64,000 bases of DNA, from NCBI GenBank assembly GCA_008921705.1, contig VFFE01007088.1:385379-449378 (forward strand), given 5' to 3'. Shown here one piece after another: positions 13,873-27,770 of this stretch. Position 1 is the first letter of the stretch; every line of letters begins with the position of its first letter. A program made the position numbers and the translations under genes. The notes beneath the pieces were generated by a model that was not told the DNA's origin, ran no database searches, and saw nothing but the letters and a program-made list of their open reading frames with translations. Origin of the DNA: Burhinus oedicnemus (Eukaryota > Chordata > Aves > Charadriiformes > Burhinidae).

Positions 13873-14442
13873 GGTTTGTGCTGGGCTGCCAGGTATTTTA
13901 GGGCTTGTAGTAAACATCAGGGAATTATTACTGCAGACAATGTGAATAGCAGCTTATAAGTGGGTTGTCCTGTAACACCTATGACTATATCATTCTGAAA
14001 GATGTATAAAACACTCTTGTGAGGCTCATGGGGCAGGAAGCTAATCAGCATTTGAACTATTTATATAACCATTAGAACTAGAATTGTTTTCTCTGGGTCA
14101 TCTTAAATGGAGAAGCAAGAGCTCTGATGTTTCTAGGAAGTGTAACTCTATCCTTTATGCCTAAAACAACTACGTGGTACATGAACAGTAAGCCCCAAAG
14201 TTTTCATACTTAAATGAATATGAACATGGTATTATAAGCAGAGTATGTGCTGTGGATGTCCAGGATCTCTGAGGCATATGTTCTCCACCAAGTATACTTA
14301 CTGTGTAGTACCCTCCAGTCAACAGTACAGCTTCAACTTGTCCAGAAACCTAGCAAAATACAGTAATTCCTCTCACTCTGGATAAGACTGGGGGAAAAGC
14401 ATATGTCTACTTTTCCCAGCAATATCTCTTCTGCAGTTATTA

Positions 14443-14488
14443 GAAAAAAAAAACCACAAAACCAAAACAAAACAACAAACCCCAACCC
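14443..14488. repeat. A/C-rich low-complexity tract
   Basis: A run of A followed by CAAAA/CCAAAA units, the reverse-complement type of the (TTTG)-rich tracts in this window. A similar tract lies at 3123-3156. Confidence 0.8.
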
Positions 14489-15201
14489 TGTCTTTTTACA
14501 GTAGTTTCATATAACTTAATAATTCTTATTTTTCCCTATAGGCATTAACACCTATGTAGCTTTTATGAGCCAAATAGTTGAACATAAAATGGAGCTCAAG
14601 CTGCTGAACTTTGCCTGCCCCAAATCTGACTTCACTGATTATCATTGAGCTGAATGTTTTCTGCTTCTGAGAATGTTAAATTAGTTCTGAGCTTGCAGAA
14701 GCGATGCTCACTGGGAGGCTTGCAGATATTTCAGTCTGACTTTCTTGTCTTCTTCCCAATTGTATTTAGGGAAATGTTTCTAAATGTGGTTGCCTGTGAG
14801 ATGGAAAAAATCTATATGTATGCAAAGGTGAGGCTTTACACACAGTACTAGACTGAATCTCAAGAGTTTAGTTTCTGATTTGAGTGAAGTATTGTATGAT
14901 TTCATTCTGAACATAGGTCTGTATGCAAAGAACTTTTCTCAAAGTTGTTTCTCTCTCTCTGTTTATGCACCCAGGTCTTCTTTTGGAGATCTTGAAATAT
15001 ATTCTCTGTAGGGTATTAAACTTCTGTGAAAGCTTTGGGTCACCTACATATGAAGAATGAAATCTTGACTTGGAAGAAAATCGCATGCAAGTTGTTTCAA
15101 TAGTCAGTTAACCTTGCATTTTATCTGCAATCTAAGTATGCTTAGCCTTGTCTCTGAGCTTACCTCTTGGTACTTGGCATGCCTCTTTGAACTAGATTCT
15201 T

Positions 15202-15347
15202 GGTGGTGGAGTCTCCAACTCTGGAGACATTCAAAACCCGCCTGGACGCCATCCTGTGCAACCTGCTCTGGTGAACCTGCTCTGGCAGGGGGGTTGGACT
15301 AGATGATCTCCAGAGGTCCATTCCAACCCCAGTGGTTCTGTGATTCT
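15202..15347 (+). mobile_element. CR1 LINE 3' end, short fragment
   Basis: The block from 'gtggagtctccaactctgga' through the 'ggggggttggactagatgat' core to 'agtggttctgtgattct' is the CR1 ORF2 C-terminus and 3' UTR. It is severely 5'-truncated (about 146 bases). 'cctgctctggtgaacctgctctgg' contains a small internal duplication. Confidence 0.93.
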
Positions 15348-15676
15348 TGGGCTTAGCCTATTAACCCTCAGTATGTATTTGCATATTAAGATCAAATAAC
15401 CCCTAAAATTTGCATTGGCTGAAGCGATCAAACTGAACAACTTTAGCTGGTTGTTTTCCAGGTCTTGAAGAGCTCCAAATTGTCAATATGTAGAGGTGGA
15501 TTGATGGAGCACTCTGTCGCAGATCTCCCAGTATATAATGGTAATACAATAATTACGTTACATCCTTTTGTACGGTCTGAAGTGCACAGTAAGTTACAGC
15601 TCTTTTAAAAATGTGCTCTAATACATTATCTTAAAAATCTAAAACCTTGACCATGTAAAACTCAGTTCGATTATTT

Positions 15677-15750
15677 GTGGGGGTTGTTTGTTGGTTTTGG
15701 TTTTTTGTTTGTTTGTGGGTTTTGTTTGTTCTTGTTTGGTTGTTTTTTTT
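15677..15750. repeat. (TTTG)-rich low-complexity tract
   Basis: An imperfect series of TTTG and TTGG units ending in a T run. It has the same character as the tract at 45968-46022. Confidence 0.85.
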
Positions 15751-18619
15751 AATCTGGATTACCTTTCCCTTCCTTGCAGTTTACAGTATAAATCAATCCC
15801 TGATATTGGTAATAATCCTACAGTGGAAGGAGTTCTTTTAAGACACCTGTAATCTTAAATAGCTAAAAAAGGTAGAAAAAAGTTATAATGTAATTTAGCG
15901 GAGACCTTTTTATACTGAGCTTTAGCCTGGAGCACGTTTTTATAGCTGAGTTATAAACCTGTAAAACAATGTTTCTTGTAAAGCAGAGCCAATGATCTAC
16001 AGTAGCTGAAAGCACACTTTATGGTCTAAAACATCCTAGAATTGGTTTGAAATACTTAATGCATATTTTGAGCACAGAAATTATAGAGCTATGTGAAGTT
16101 TTGCGGGCTGTTTAATTCTCTGGGGGACAGGTTTTGGGTGACAACTATTCATTAAAGTCAGCAAAAATTAATCCATTTCATAAAAAACACATTTCTGGTG
16201 AGGGACTCTGGAATCATCTTTAAGAAGCATTATTCTTTAAAACAAAAAGGGAGTCTCTTATTTAAAATACATGCTAGTCACAAGACACCAGCTTAATATC
16301 ACATCACAGAAATTTTGGACATGGAGAGGACCTTGTCTGTCATGCAGCTCATATTCTTCCTTGTTCAGCTGTTTCCTATATTTATTAGTGCTTTGCTAAG
16401 ATAACCATAATTTTTATTTCAAAGCTTCTGATATTTTAATCAGTGTTAATTAAAAGGTAGCTTCAAATAAACAGGATGTGTAAAACAAAGGTTCATTCAA
16501 TTTTAGCTTAGACAGCATTCTTCAGTTGAGCAGAACTTCCACCAAAACCAGTTCAGCTTAGCAGCACTCAGCTCAAAATCAGGTTAGCTTGAGTAGCGAG
16601 TGCAAAACCATGTCCTGGCCTAGGAAAGCTGCTTTACTGATCTGTACTAATGACATTGACTGGCAAAGATTATGAAGCCAAAATCCCATTTGTGTTTTAG
16701 CTGGAAAAAAAGAAGGAACGAGGAGCTTTTCCTCCTTCCCAAGACAGGAAGGAACATCGAGGACATCTCTTTCCACTGAATTTCTGAGCCTTTGTTCAGA
16801 TTTGTGACACAAGCCAACAAGGACGGGAGGAGATAGGCCAGCCCCATACCAAAATCCATCTGGACAATTGCCAGGGAGACCAGGCTGCATGCTGCCAGCC
16901 AGTCCTGTGGCCACCCTGGTCCCACGGAGTGAGAGGGGCAGTCCCTGTCAGAGCATGGCCTGGAGCAGCGGGGGTGCAAGCCTGCAATTTACCACCATGC
17001 TATAGCCCCTCACTGGGACTTATTCAAGCAAGGGATGAACAGGCCTTAAATTCTACATTTTGATTTAATGTTGTTCTTCTCATGAATGGTTACTCAGAGA
17101 CAGACAGGTGAAGCAGGAGGAGGAGGGGTATGGGCAGCATTAGTACAGTTTTTTATCTTAGAAAATGCTATCCCAAGTAAGATTATTTCAGAATATCCAT
17201 AACAGACAGGGATGCAGGCTAAGATGGTGACAAGGAAGGGAATGATATTGTCAGTTACTTTTAATAAAACTTTTCTTCAGTGATAGATTAGAGATATGAA
17301 AGCATAAATGAGACTGTCGACTGACAAGGCTTTGCCTGCAAATGCAGTATTATGAAGGTAAGCTTTCAGTGACATTCTCTACCGCAGGCTACCGGCACAT
17401 TAAGCAAGTCGTTTCTATTGCTATTGACACTGATGCAGTATTGTTTCTTTCTCATATCTTTTATATGCCTTGTCAGTAAAAAATATAATAATTCCCTTCA
17501 CAGTCACCAGAGATGGTTCTGCAAGGCATCAGAGGATGGTGAGTCACTTTCCTTGCTCGCAGGAGAGTGGCCAGTCATGGCTAGAGGAGCCTATGTCCAG
17601 GATGTCGCTGATGTTCTGCGTTGATGACATGAAGGGCTGTTACAGGCTTCTGCTTGGGATGCACATAGATAAAACAATAGAGGACAGCAGACAAAAAACA
17701 GTCTTCACATCTATATTCTTTACATTCAATATATTAGTAAATGGCCACAAGGCTTGTGAATATTGTTTTAAAACTGCTCTTTTTTCCACTTTGTGATGTA
17801 TGAAGAGAAGCTTAAGTGGGAGGATTTTTAAGCCTTTTTTAAGAAGTTTTAACAAGCAGTAGGAGAAAAATAGGATCTTGACGTAATCAATGCCAAGGAA
17901 TATTCTCTAAAAATGAAATACAAAGGACTCGGATGCAAAATCCTCAGCTCTGGTGATATAAAAGGGACCTTAGAGAGAGGAAACAGCTTAATAAATATCC
18001 TTGCCCATGGCTGTTTTTCAAAGACTGGAGAGGGTAACTCATGTATTGGCTCACACCAGCCCTGCTTCTAGCTCTGACATGAGGAACGTATGGCAGTATA
18101 AGAAAAATAATAGCCCAAGGGTGAGATGGGGATGTAGCTGAAGTATACTGTGCTACAGCTGTTTTCCAGGGCCTGGAAAGGGGTTTGAAGAAACAAAGTA
18201 TAAGCTAGGGCTAACTAAGCCTGTACCAGGGTCTAGGAAGAAACACAGCCTCACCCACAGCCTGAGGAACACAAAGGGGGTTTCAGAATCACTTTTCTCC
18301 TGCTCGGTTTCTGTCCTGAGTACCTCATTTGGAAGAGAAACAACTTCTTATCCAACTCTTACTGCCAAACAAATTGCTTGAAGGCTATCAAGTGTGTGTG
18401 TAGGACCTGAAAGCTTTAATTGACAGAAGAACACTAATTTTGCACATTTCTATGGGAAATGCAATAGCAGAAAGAGTTTTCAAGGTCAATAATATGTATG
18501 GATAATACCTTATTTTTGTATGTGGTTTTTTTTAAGATTCCTAGGTTTCTCCATGTGCCAGTCTGCTGCAGTCACTGCACTCTTCAGACAAAACTTGGGA
18601 GACTGAATCTGTGATAACA

Positions 18620-18657
18620 TGACGTGACAGGCCCGTGACATGACAGGCCCATGACAT
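18620..18657. repeat. 16-bp tandem repeat with CRE-like core
   Basis: TGACGTGACAGGCCCG is followed directly by TGACATGACAGGCCCA and a partial third TGACAT. The units differ by two transitions, both at CpG/CpA positions. The first unit contains TGACGTGA, one base from a cAMP-response element. It may be simply a local replication-slippage duplication. Confidence 0.8.
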
Positions 18658-21600
18658 TTGTGTTTGAACATTATTTTCCAGAAATGAGAAACGGTGCATT
18701 AAAGAAGCGTTGTTCATGTGGTATACCAATCACTCGCTGACAGCCTCCCTTTTAGTTCATAAAGAGACTATTAGGGATGGTGATGAACCATGCCCGTCCA
18801 TTTACTAGCATAACAGGAATTATTAACTCTAATAAATGTATTATTATGTAGCCATTAGGTATCGGTTATAGAACTGCTTAATGTCTACATGATTACTTGT
18901 AAATGGATTTGCAAAGGAGCTAAATTGGTTATTTATTGACCATACTGAACAGCATTATTTATTGACTTGGCTCAGTAAGTTTGATTTTTCAAGCTGAGGT
19001 GAGATTCTTAGTTTGTAATGGTCTAGCCAGTGTGTAAGTTGATTCATGAAAATGATGTTTTTCTGAAAAACTGCTCAATTTATGGTAAACAGGATTCTAG
19101 AATGGACTGAGTTTCTCTTTCCTTTCAAGTTCATTAACTAATTACTTTTAAATGTGCTCCTGAGACAAAAATTTGAGAAACTAGAGAATTTAATACTAGC
19201 TACATTGTGATACTGCTTGTAAGTCACATGCGATCCTATGAGTCAGCAGTAGACAAGGCTATCAGGCGTATGCAGGCTGTACTGCTGTAAAGCTAGGGCA
19301 CGCATCACTTTTGTCTGGACTCTGCTTGGTAGATCATTTGCTGTATCAATAGTTTAAAATTTGCTGCTACAATACTTTAAAAGACTGAAGCAAGTAAGCA
19401 AGTTTAATTTCATGGGTTGTAGTCTTCTCACTGAAGTTGATCGTATTTATCTCCACTATATAAAAACTACTTTTAGTCTGATTATCTTCTAGAAAAGAAA
19501 GGCTGAGGGTACAGCCTACTGGTTTAATTCTAACAGAGAAATGCAAGGCAAGAAAAATACTGAGGCGAAGTCATCAAGTGCCAGAGTTCAGTGTTTGCTT
19601 CTTCAGCAATATTTAATGCATGTTAAACATTTAGTGCATTTAATCCAGTAGACAGATATTGCACATGCATATGCTTCTACACTATCAGAAGAAGAAAGAA
19701 GCATTTTAGCACTCTTGAAATATGTTGAATTGCTTTTAAATACAGAAGACTGCTGACTGTCACGGACGTAATAGGGACTTTGGAAGCTCTTGCATTTTGG
19801 AGATTTTAGAGTTTTGTTCAGTAGTAAAAACAAGTTGTTCTTTTGAAGTAGATCAGTATTATTTGACTTCTGTTTCTGTACAGAGTACAGAGCTCAGACT
19901 TCTAATTAAATATCATGTGAAAAAATTTCTACAAATTGTGGTAGGAAGGGATAGAGAGTTGACATCATAGTGAAACGACCACACTTGATAAAGTTGGGCA
20001 TATTAACGACCTTCAAGAGGTCAGAGGGTATGCGAAAGCTAATGAAGGTCAATCTTTAAAAGGCCTTGCAGAATTTAAACAAGGTGTTCAATGTGATATG
20101 TGGGCAGGGTGAAGCCACTTTTCCCTCACTACTCTCGCCTGCTCTTTTCTGTTTCCTTGCTCTTGCCTTGCAGCAGGAGATAGTGCAAAGACCACACTGT
20201 GGTGTGTTCTTGACTATTACAACAGATACAGAAAGGATGCTCACTGCTTTAAAAACAAAAGCAACCATATGCTTTGCTTATATGTATATACATTAATCTA
20301 AGATCTGTGCTTTTGCTCTCATATATATATGCATTGGTTTGGGATACCTTATAGTAAGTTAGTGTGAATCTTGTCATCTTCGAATCTGTAATGAAGTTGC
20401 TATTCAGTTATTTAATCACTTTGTAAATCTTCAAGTCAGTTAATGATTAAGTGCTGCTAGAACTCAACCTCTTGATCTGCCTCAAATCACTAATAAAATT
20501 TGAGCTGCTGCTAAATCATAACTGTGTCTAATACTTCCATCCCACGACATCAAGCCTGTGTACAGCTGGCAATTGTCTGCTGCAGGCTGCTAGATAACAT
20601 CTATCCTTTTCCAATGCAGCTTGCTTTCTCTGTTTCACAGTAAAGAAGAGTTAACGACCAAATGTCCTGTTAAATTTACAAGGATGGGAAGAAGGAAGGA
20701 GAAAGTCTAGACAGAAATGGCACGATATGCCAGAAACAGTCTTGCAAAGAAAAAAAAAAAAAGGCAGGTGGTATGACAGTGATGTAGTTAGATAGAGAAA
20801 AGTATTTGAGGAATCTTTTGGGAATTATAGAGGAATTATAACATTAACAGCACTTTGTATCTTGTACAAACAATTGTAGACATTGGTAGCTTTCTGAATT
20901 CTGTAAATATAGAAGCACCAAGTGATTGCAAAGAATTTTGGTTTTGCTATATGGCTGGAGGATCCTTTCTTGGTTTAGTGCATTGTAGCACTGTTTTTAG
21001 CTCCCTTGTACTGGCTTCTTTCTGTTTTAAATTGAGCAAAATAAAATAAAAACCACGTGGGTGCTCCCTACATGAAAAGCAAGGGCACCCAACATTAGTG
21101 TTATAAGGCCCTGTCACCAGAATTCAAGGACTGTGTTATGTAGCTGGAAATCATAGCGGTCAGATTTTCCGTGGGCTGCTGACAGGAAAACGTAACCTAT
21201 GCTGTATTTCACAAGTACTTACATTTTCAATTCTGCATCAGAGCTTGTTGCCTATTATTTGCTTGTAGTTCACTGTTAAGGCTTGAGGAACATTTTCTCA
21301 ATTTACAGCTCTATTAAACTAATAAATCAATCACTTGTGTGAGGGGAGGCAGTTTGCTGGCATTTGCTTTGCCAACACGCTGCCACCCACAACAGTATTC
21401 ACAGGTCCTCAAGGATATGGTAAGAGGGAGGAAGCTTTCCCTGTAACTTAATTTTTAAAACAGAAAACCTGTTTCTGGTGCTCTGAGCAACTTTAATGAG
21501 AGTATTTTTGAAGAGTTGTCATCTGCAAATCCAGTATTTAACTCGCTTTGTTTTTACATTGCTGTTTAGCAAAATAGCTGCACTACACTTTAAGAGGTAA

Positions 21601-23184
21601 AAGACATTTTTTAAAACAAGTCCGTGCTAGGCTTTTTAAATCCTAATTCTCAAAAGGGGAGAAATCAAACCAAATATTCTTGGGAGTTACACAGAATATT
21701 TTTGCCACTGTTTAAGTTGTTTTACCATTGTACTCTGGGATTTGCTTGTCTTTCCTTGAGTGTATGCTTACTTCTGGAACAAAAGTGTCAAGGCAATTCT
21801 TTACAGAAGTGTCTTGAGACTTTTATCTGTGGTGCTTAAGTTGCTCTGCTCTATGACCATTGGTTTAAGTAGCAGTAGACTTTTGTTTTCCTTTAACCAC
21901 ACAGTAGTGAGGTTACCTGAATCAAGTTGGTAGAATTCACCGTACTGCGCAGGACACTTCCAAGCTCTAGTTTAGGAGTTGCAGAACAACAGTGCCAGGT
22001 GCGAAGAAGAGCAGAGGGGCATCTGTGGGAAAGCAAAGTTCTGTTGGAGCTTGTTGTCTAACAGCAGACAGTATAGATACAGCAAAGGAAAGGTCCCTTC
22101 TTGTTAACTTAAGCTAAACAAACACATTCCTTCTGTTAACACAAGTAATTTTGCATAGTCAAATAGAAAGAATCATATATCCTGTGCTATCTGTTCTAAA
22201 ACTAGGAGTCTTTTCCTTACACAATATAGATAACTTTGGGGTTAGATTTTATTATTCTGATCTACTAGTTTTGTCAAAATCACTTACTATTACGTATTGC
22301 CTCTTAGTTAGAATGATGAATTTATACAGACTTTATTGAAGTTATTCTTCTTTTGCATGGGTGTAATTGATGCGAGACCTGGCTGAGCATCTTGGAAAAA
22401 GAGAATGCAAAAAACATAAAATGAAGAAGCGTGTACTCTATCAGGAGGGTTTCTCACATAAACAAGTTTATGTTAATGTTATGTTTCATCATTTATCATA
22501 GTGTCAGGATGAATCCTTTCATGCCTACATAAGATTTAAATAAAATTAGTAAGGACTTTTGTATAACTTCTGCAGCAACACTGAAGGGAACAAATGAATG
22601 TAATGTGCATAATTATTTGCCTGTGATTGCAGTGAGAGACTTAGTTGTTGGTCCTGTATTTGCATTTGACACATAATTCAATTCTCAAATATATTCCCAT
22701 GTCATTGCCCCCCCTGTTCTGCATTAGACAAATCTGCATCTTCAGGTTAAGTGCTGTTTTCAGCAGTGCAATTAGGATATTGCAGAGAGCAAGCAGGAAT
22801 GTCTCTCTTGTTCTCCTGGTAGATTGGGTTGTGCCAGTATTGTAGGTGATAAAGTACATGAGACTGCTTGGAGCTGTGAGCTTAGTGACTGCAGTTTCAT
22901 TATCTAGGCAGCCATTCAAAACATTGGGATGGCGTCTGTTTGTTCTTTTTATTATGATACTTTCAGAATCTACTTGATTCTGACAAAAATTTAGGTTGTT
23001 CAAAATGTATTGTGTTTATACACTGATGAATGAGGCAAGATGGAAGAGAAGAAAAACACCTCAAAAAGAAAATTCAAGTCTGGGTGCAATAAAATGATGT
23101 TTTATACTCCTAAACTTGTTAACAAGCCTTGCTTGACTGTTATATCTGATTCAATCTTGTAGTCCTTATGTAGAGAAAAACTTT

Positions 23185-23232
23185 CAGGGATAGCAGTAAG
23201 ATTCTCAGCACTTTTGAAAATCAGGAGCATAA
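23185..23232. repeat. possible ancient interspersed repeat ('cagcacttttgaaaatcagg')
   Basis: The block 'attctcagcacttttgaaa' + 'atcagg' matches the arm 'gctcagcacctctgaaaatcagg' of the same type of old amniote repeat suggested at 39.6 kb. It is a short match, recognised from memory. Confidence 0.3.
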
Positions 23233-26200
23233 ATAATAGTTTTTTTAACTTCAGTAGCCAGCTATGAGCAATTTGTACTCTGTGATAATATTCTAAAGTA
23301 TTTTGAAATCTGTCTCATTCCACTACATCAAAATGCATCTTTAGAGAGGGAGCGAGTTGGTTTTAAACCCTCTTCTGTTCTGCCTCTTCACTCGACTGCT
23401 CTGTTGCTGTCTGTCCCAAGCTGACTCTCTGTACGCTGAGCGGTGATTTATATAATCATTCCTTTTCACTGAAGATCAAACACAAGAAACCCTATTCTAC
23501 TGATTTTTAAAAATGTGCCTGGTTCTGGTGTGCCTTTGCAACCACATTGCCAGTGAAACTGTCAGAAGACCATGGTGTGTGAAGGCCTATATGAGCTGCA
23601 TCTTTTGCCATCTGTTCTGCTATTAAAACAAAATCTTTTGCTTTCCTGACATTACTAGAGATACCATTTCCACAGGTGGGAACTCATAAACTGGGGTCTT
23701 GTTATTGGACAACATGTTATTTGCTCTGACGAAGTGGTGACCCATCTCTCTAATGTAACTTCTCTGGGCTGTTACTGAAAGAATTTAGCCTTGACCGCTT
23801 CATTCTGTTGCTTTCTTTGTGCTGGCATGAGCTTACATGCTACATATAGCAGCTGTGCAGAGTAATCAACAATCTGAAAAATAAATTGAGAAATTGGTAC
23901 GTTTAGTTGGCTTGAGCTTACTTCCCAGCCACCTGAATACTACAGCTTACACAGAGAAGGTCATGGGACCGAGTGGCTGTGCTCAAGGCAAAGGGCAGGT
24001 GATGGGATCTTGCTTCTGGAAATTGTGTCATTGTGGCACGAAAAATACGGTGTTCGGCTGGGCAAAGAAAGGTGTTGGGAAGAAATATGTGAAAATGCAC
24101 AGTGTATTGAATATCAGTGTTTCTTTATGTCACTAACAGTTTCAGGACAGAGAGCATGCAAACCATGCTTGGATTTTGAGGGATATGCAAGAACACTAAA
24201 TCTGGATAGAAAGACTTAATTTTGAGAGTGAGAGTTGTTTATTGAGGATAAAATGGATATTGCAGAAGGACTGAAAACTTCATTGGAACTTTCAGCTCAT
24301 TAAACTCTAAGACATTAGTTTCATTCTTTGAATCAATATGTATATATCTAAGAAAATCCTTCCTTTATGATGTATGGGTATGATGCTGAGGTCAAAACCA
24401 GGCCATACAGAGTTGAGAAATGACAGACTCACCAAGCTATTTTTTTTTTATTAAATGTGTGATGCTTGAGGGAAGGCACACAGATTATAATTATTTTAAT
24501 TTTATGGATCAGTAAGTATGTTTCCCTGATGCACAACAAGCACTTCAAAACTGGTCAGTCCTCCTGCAGTGTAGGCTTCAGATTCACCATTGCTTAAAGC
24601 ACCCAGCACTGCTGGCAGTTACTATCCTGGAAAATGTCACTTTCCAAATGCATTGTCAAATTGCAGGTCATACATGAATCAAAGCACACCTAATCCCTTA
24701 AACAGCTAAGGTACTTTCTTGCAAAACTTTTTGAAGTTATCCTTGGCCCATGAATGCAAACTGTGGCATTAAGATACAGACTTGCTTTCAAAGTTATAAA
24801 TATCTTAGTTTTTATTGTTGTCATGGAATCTGTGGCATATTCCTACAAGGAGTAAGTAATGTGCTTGTCTCACCAGAAAGCACAATGAATGTTTTGTTTA
24901 CCCTTTCCCCATTCTGATTCTTAGGTTATAGCAATGTCTGATTCAGGTGTGATGAAGGCTTTATGACATTTCTCTGACATGAAGATGAGACCATTAACTC
25001 TCACCTGTCTTTCAGAATGCTTTCTGCAGCTCTGACTTCCCTTACCTGTTTTCACTGATCTGATCTGACTGCTATGGGAATTCTTTTTGTATTGCAACAG
25101 ATACTCCAATCCACAAATTGTACAAATCTGGAACACAAATTTATTCATTCCTGGTGTTCATCTAGCCCATGACAGTTACCATATGACTGAGCAGCCCTGG
25201 GAAGTGACTGGACATATTGAAATGGTGTACTTTCTGTTGAATAAGATGGTTTTTACCATATACCTTTCACATTGTAAATCAGATATGCCACTGTATACTG
25301 TTTTATGAGTAAGTCCATAAGTCAAACTGAAGAGACAAAATGAAGAGGGGCAAAATAACTTGCCTATTCTAGTCACAGGAGTGGTAATTCTTTCAAGAGG
25401 TGCAGAGATAGGATTTTGTTTTAAAGTTGAATTGCTGTTGGCTACAAGTCATTGCTGCTTGTGGTATGCCTTTGTATAGATGCTATACCTTTAACAGTCC
25501 TCCCTCTGCTGCTCACGCCTGTGATTCAGAAGCTAGGGTTCAAATGAGAACACAGATGTGCAGCAGGTTAAAATGTATCTGGTGTGCGCTTAAGGAACCA
25601 TTTCTGGGATACTCTCTTTGTTTTTTAAATATTAACCAACTAACCAGAACTTCCCCTTCTACACACATGCTGGAGTGTGATTGTCACCCTGTAAGGTGAA
25701 GCTGAAGCGCCAGTGAATATGTTTTTGCCTGGTGTTTATCTGAACTTTGCAAACAGCCGCTGGTTGTTTAACACCCTATTATTCCCCAGCTTCTGGATGC
25801 TGCCCCACATCCTTTTCTGCCTCTCTGAATCATTATCTGTAACAGCTTGGCATGAATGAGGCTTCATGGGACTCATTACAATCCCTTTTCCCTACTGGAA
25901 TTTCTCCTGGGCATGATGGAGATAAATTGATAGAGTTGTACGGGAAAAGCTTGCACTACAGTGTTGATACTGTTATTGTCTGGATAAATAGGATACTTGA
26001 GCTGCCTGCTAATAATCTGGCAGCTGCCTGTTAATAACCTTTCATAAAATTCAAACATTTTAGAAATTCTGTGCTCTGACAGGAGTCTAATCTGTAATAG
26101 ATGGGGAGTTTTTAAGATGATCAATTGTTGTTCATGAACAGAAATTAACATAATATTCAGTTAGAAATTATTTAGTTTAGATACTAGGATAAGAGATTTA

Positions 26201-26464
26201 CTTACATTAGGAAATGGGGAACATTTCAGAAGAGGAGGAACAGAAAGGAAGGGCTGAAACCTTGGTTAGAAAGGAGCCAGGCTGCTGGCTCTGAAAACTT
26301 TAAAAAGTGCTAAAAACTGTGAGGAAGCTGACAGATGTAGAGGAGCACAGATGTCAGATGGCTGTGATCCCCCAAAATGGCTGTGGCTGATGTTCAGTGC
26401 ATGTCTGAAAAGGCTGGGAAGAAAGCAGCATAACTGCAATAAGTAGAGAAAGCAAATCAGACTT

Positions 26465-27770
26465 CTTCCTATGTCAGTTGACAATGTGTCCAATATAGTT
26501 GGCAACAGACCAAGGGCAAAATTTGCCAGTGCTAGAAGCCTGGAAAATGAGATGGGACAACTGGGATGTTTGGTTTCATATGATGAGCCTGACAGAGAGG
26601 CAGCTCAGAGACCTTGCAGAAAGAGGGTGATCGATGGATGTGATGTTCCCAGGCTATCAACTTTATACAAATTGACTGAATAAGCTGTGCATGTGGAGGG
26701 GGGGAGCATTGTTTTTGGAGTCTAAAATGAAGTGTAACAGAATGAAATTATTGTTGAAAAAGAAAACAGTATGAAATCCCTGTGGTTGGAAGTATCATAC
26801 TGTAATAATAAAAATGTAGTGTTAGGATTGTATAATTACTCCCACCCCCAATCAGGATATAGATAGAGGATAGAGATCAGCAGTGCTAAGTGAGTTTTGA
26901 GAACCTGCAAATTCAGGTACTAACATTGGGATGTTTCAGCTACCAACAGAATTAATGATTCATCATCTATGACAGGACATAGAAACAAATTTTTTGGAGG
27001 TAGTAAATAGCTGCTTTCCAGAACAACTAATCTTCAGTCCCAGAAAAGATCTGTTCTGGCTTTGGTCCTGAATAGTGCACAGGACCAGCTCAAGAAGTAT
27101 GGAGGAGAGCTGATCTGTAATAGCAATTACAATACAATTAGGTTTAACACTGCAGCAGGAGAGACTAAACAAAATAAATCCAGAACACAAGTGTTCAATT
27201 TAAAGGAAGGGAACTGCATACTTATAAGGCAACTGATCAAAGGAAAAGAAAGCATTAAGGGAGGAGCAGGCTAAAAAGCAAGAAGCCTAGAGGTAGCCTA
27301 GACGCTTTTAAAAAATACTGTATTAGAACTCAAGACAAACTCTCGTGATGAAATTTGAAAAGAAACCACAGTGGTCCAGTAAAAACCTTACATGGCTCAA
27401 TAGAAAATTAAGGTAATTATCACGTAGAAAGGACTGGCATTTATAAGTGAAAGTTAGTCCTCCAGAAGAGAACAGGCAGATCGAATGTAACCAGGAAGCA
27501 CACTGAGGAGCACCTTGCATAGGAGGCAAAAAATTCATAGCTAAAAGTTATTTCAGTATAAGAAAAGCAAGAAGATTGCAGAAGTCTGTCCTGTCCACAA
27601 AAACGGCTCTAGAAAGGATGCCAGGAATGATGGACCATGAGCCTGACTTCCATCCTTCAACAAATGGTAAACTTGATAATAAAGATAAAGATTACTGAGC
27701 ATATAGATAAACTGTTCGGAAAAAAGATCTCTATCAGAACTGGATAAACATATGAGAACTAAGAGAAATC
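26465..27770 (+). mobile_element. ancient CR1/L2-clade LINE remnant (ORF2 endonuclease region)
   Basis: The translated sequence resembles the 5' half of a CR1/L2-type ORF2. Near 26518 KFASARSLENEMGQL corresponds to the conserved 'N-ARS-NK-ELE' start of the apurinic endonuclease. Near 27090-27240, YGGELICNSNYNTIRFN and KSRTQVFNLKEGNCILIRQL correspond to the segment between endonuclease and reverse transcriptase. Later pieces (LLKNTVLELK, then WLNRKLR) follow in the order expected but in shifted frames. Stops and frameshifts are frequent, so the copy is old and dead. It is much more diverged than the CR1 3' ends in this window. Limits are approximate. Confidence 0.6.

Larger units (their letters stand above)
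11722..15201. other. intergenic DNA without identifiable genes
   Basis: Only the GAT and A/C-rich tracts are visible between the two CR1 copies. No open frame exceeds about 92 codons. Confidence 0.5.
15348..26464. other. intergenic DNA without identifiable genes
   Basis: Contains the (TTTG)-rich tract, the 16-bp tandem repeat and the short ancient-repeat match listed separately. A moderately GC-rich stretch at about 16700-16990 has three overlapping minus-strand frames (up to 111 codons) without recognisable content. No RNA gene was seen. Confidence 0.5.

Noticed and set aside
16579..16987. Three overlapping minus-strand frames of 63-111 codons
   Set aside because: Three frames open at once in a GC-richer patch is a composition effect; none resembles a known protein.
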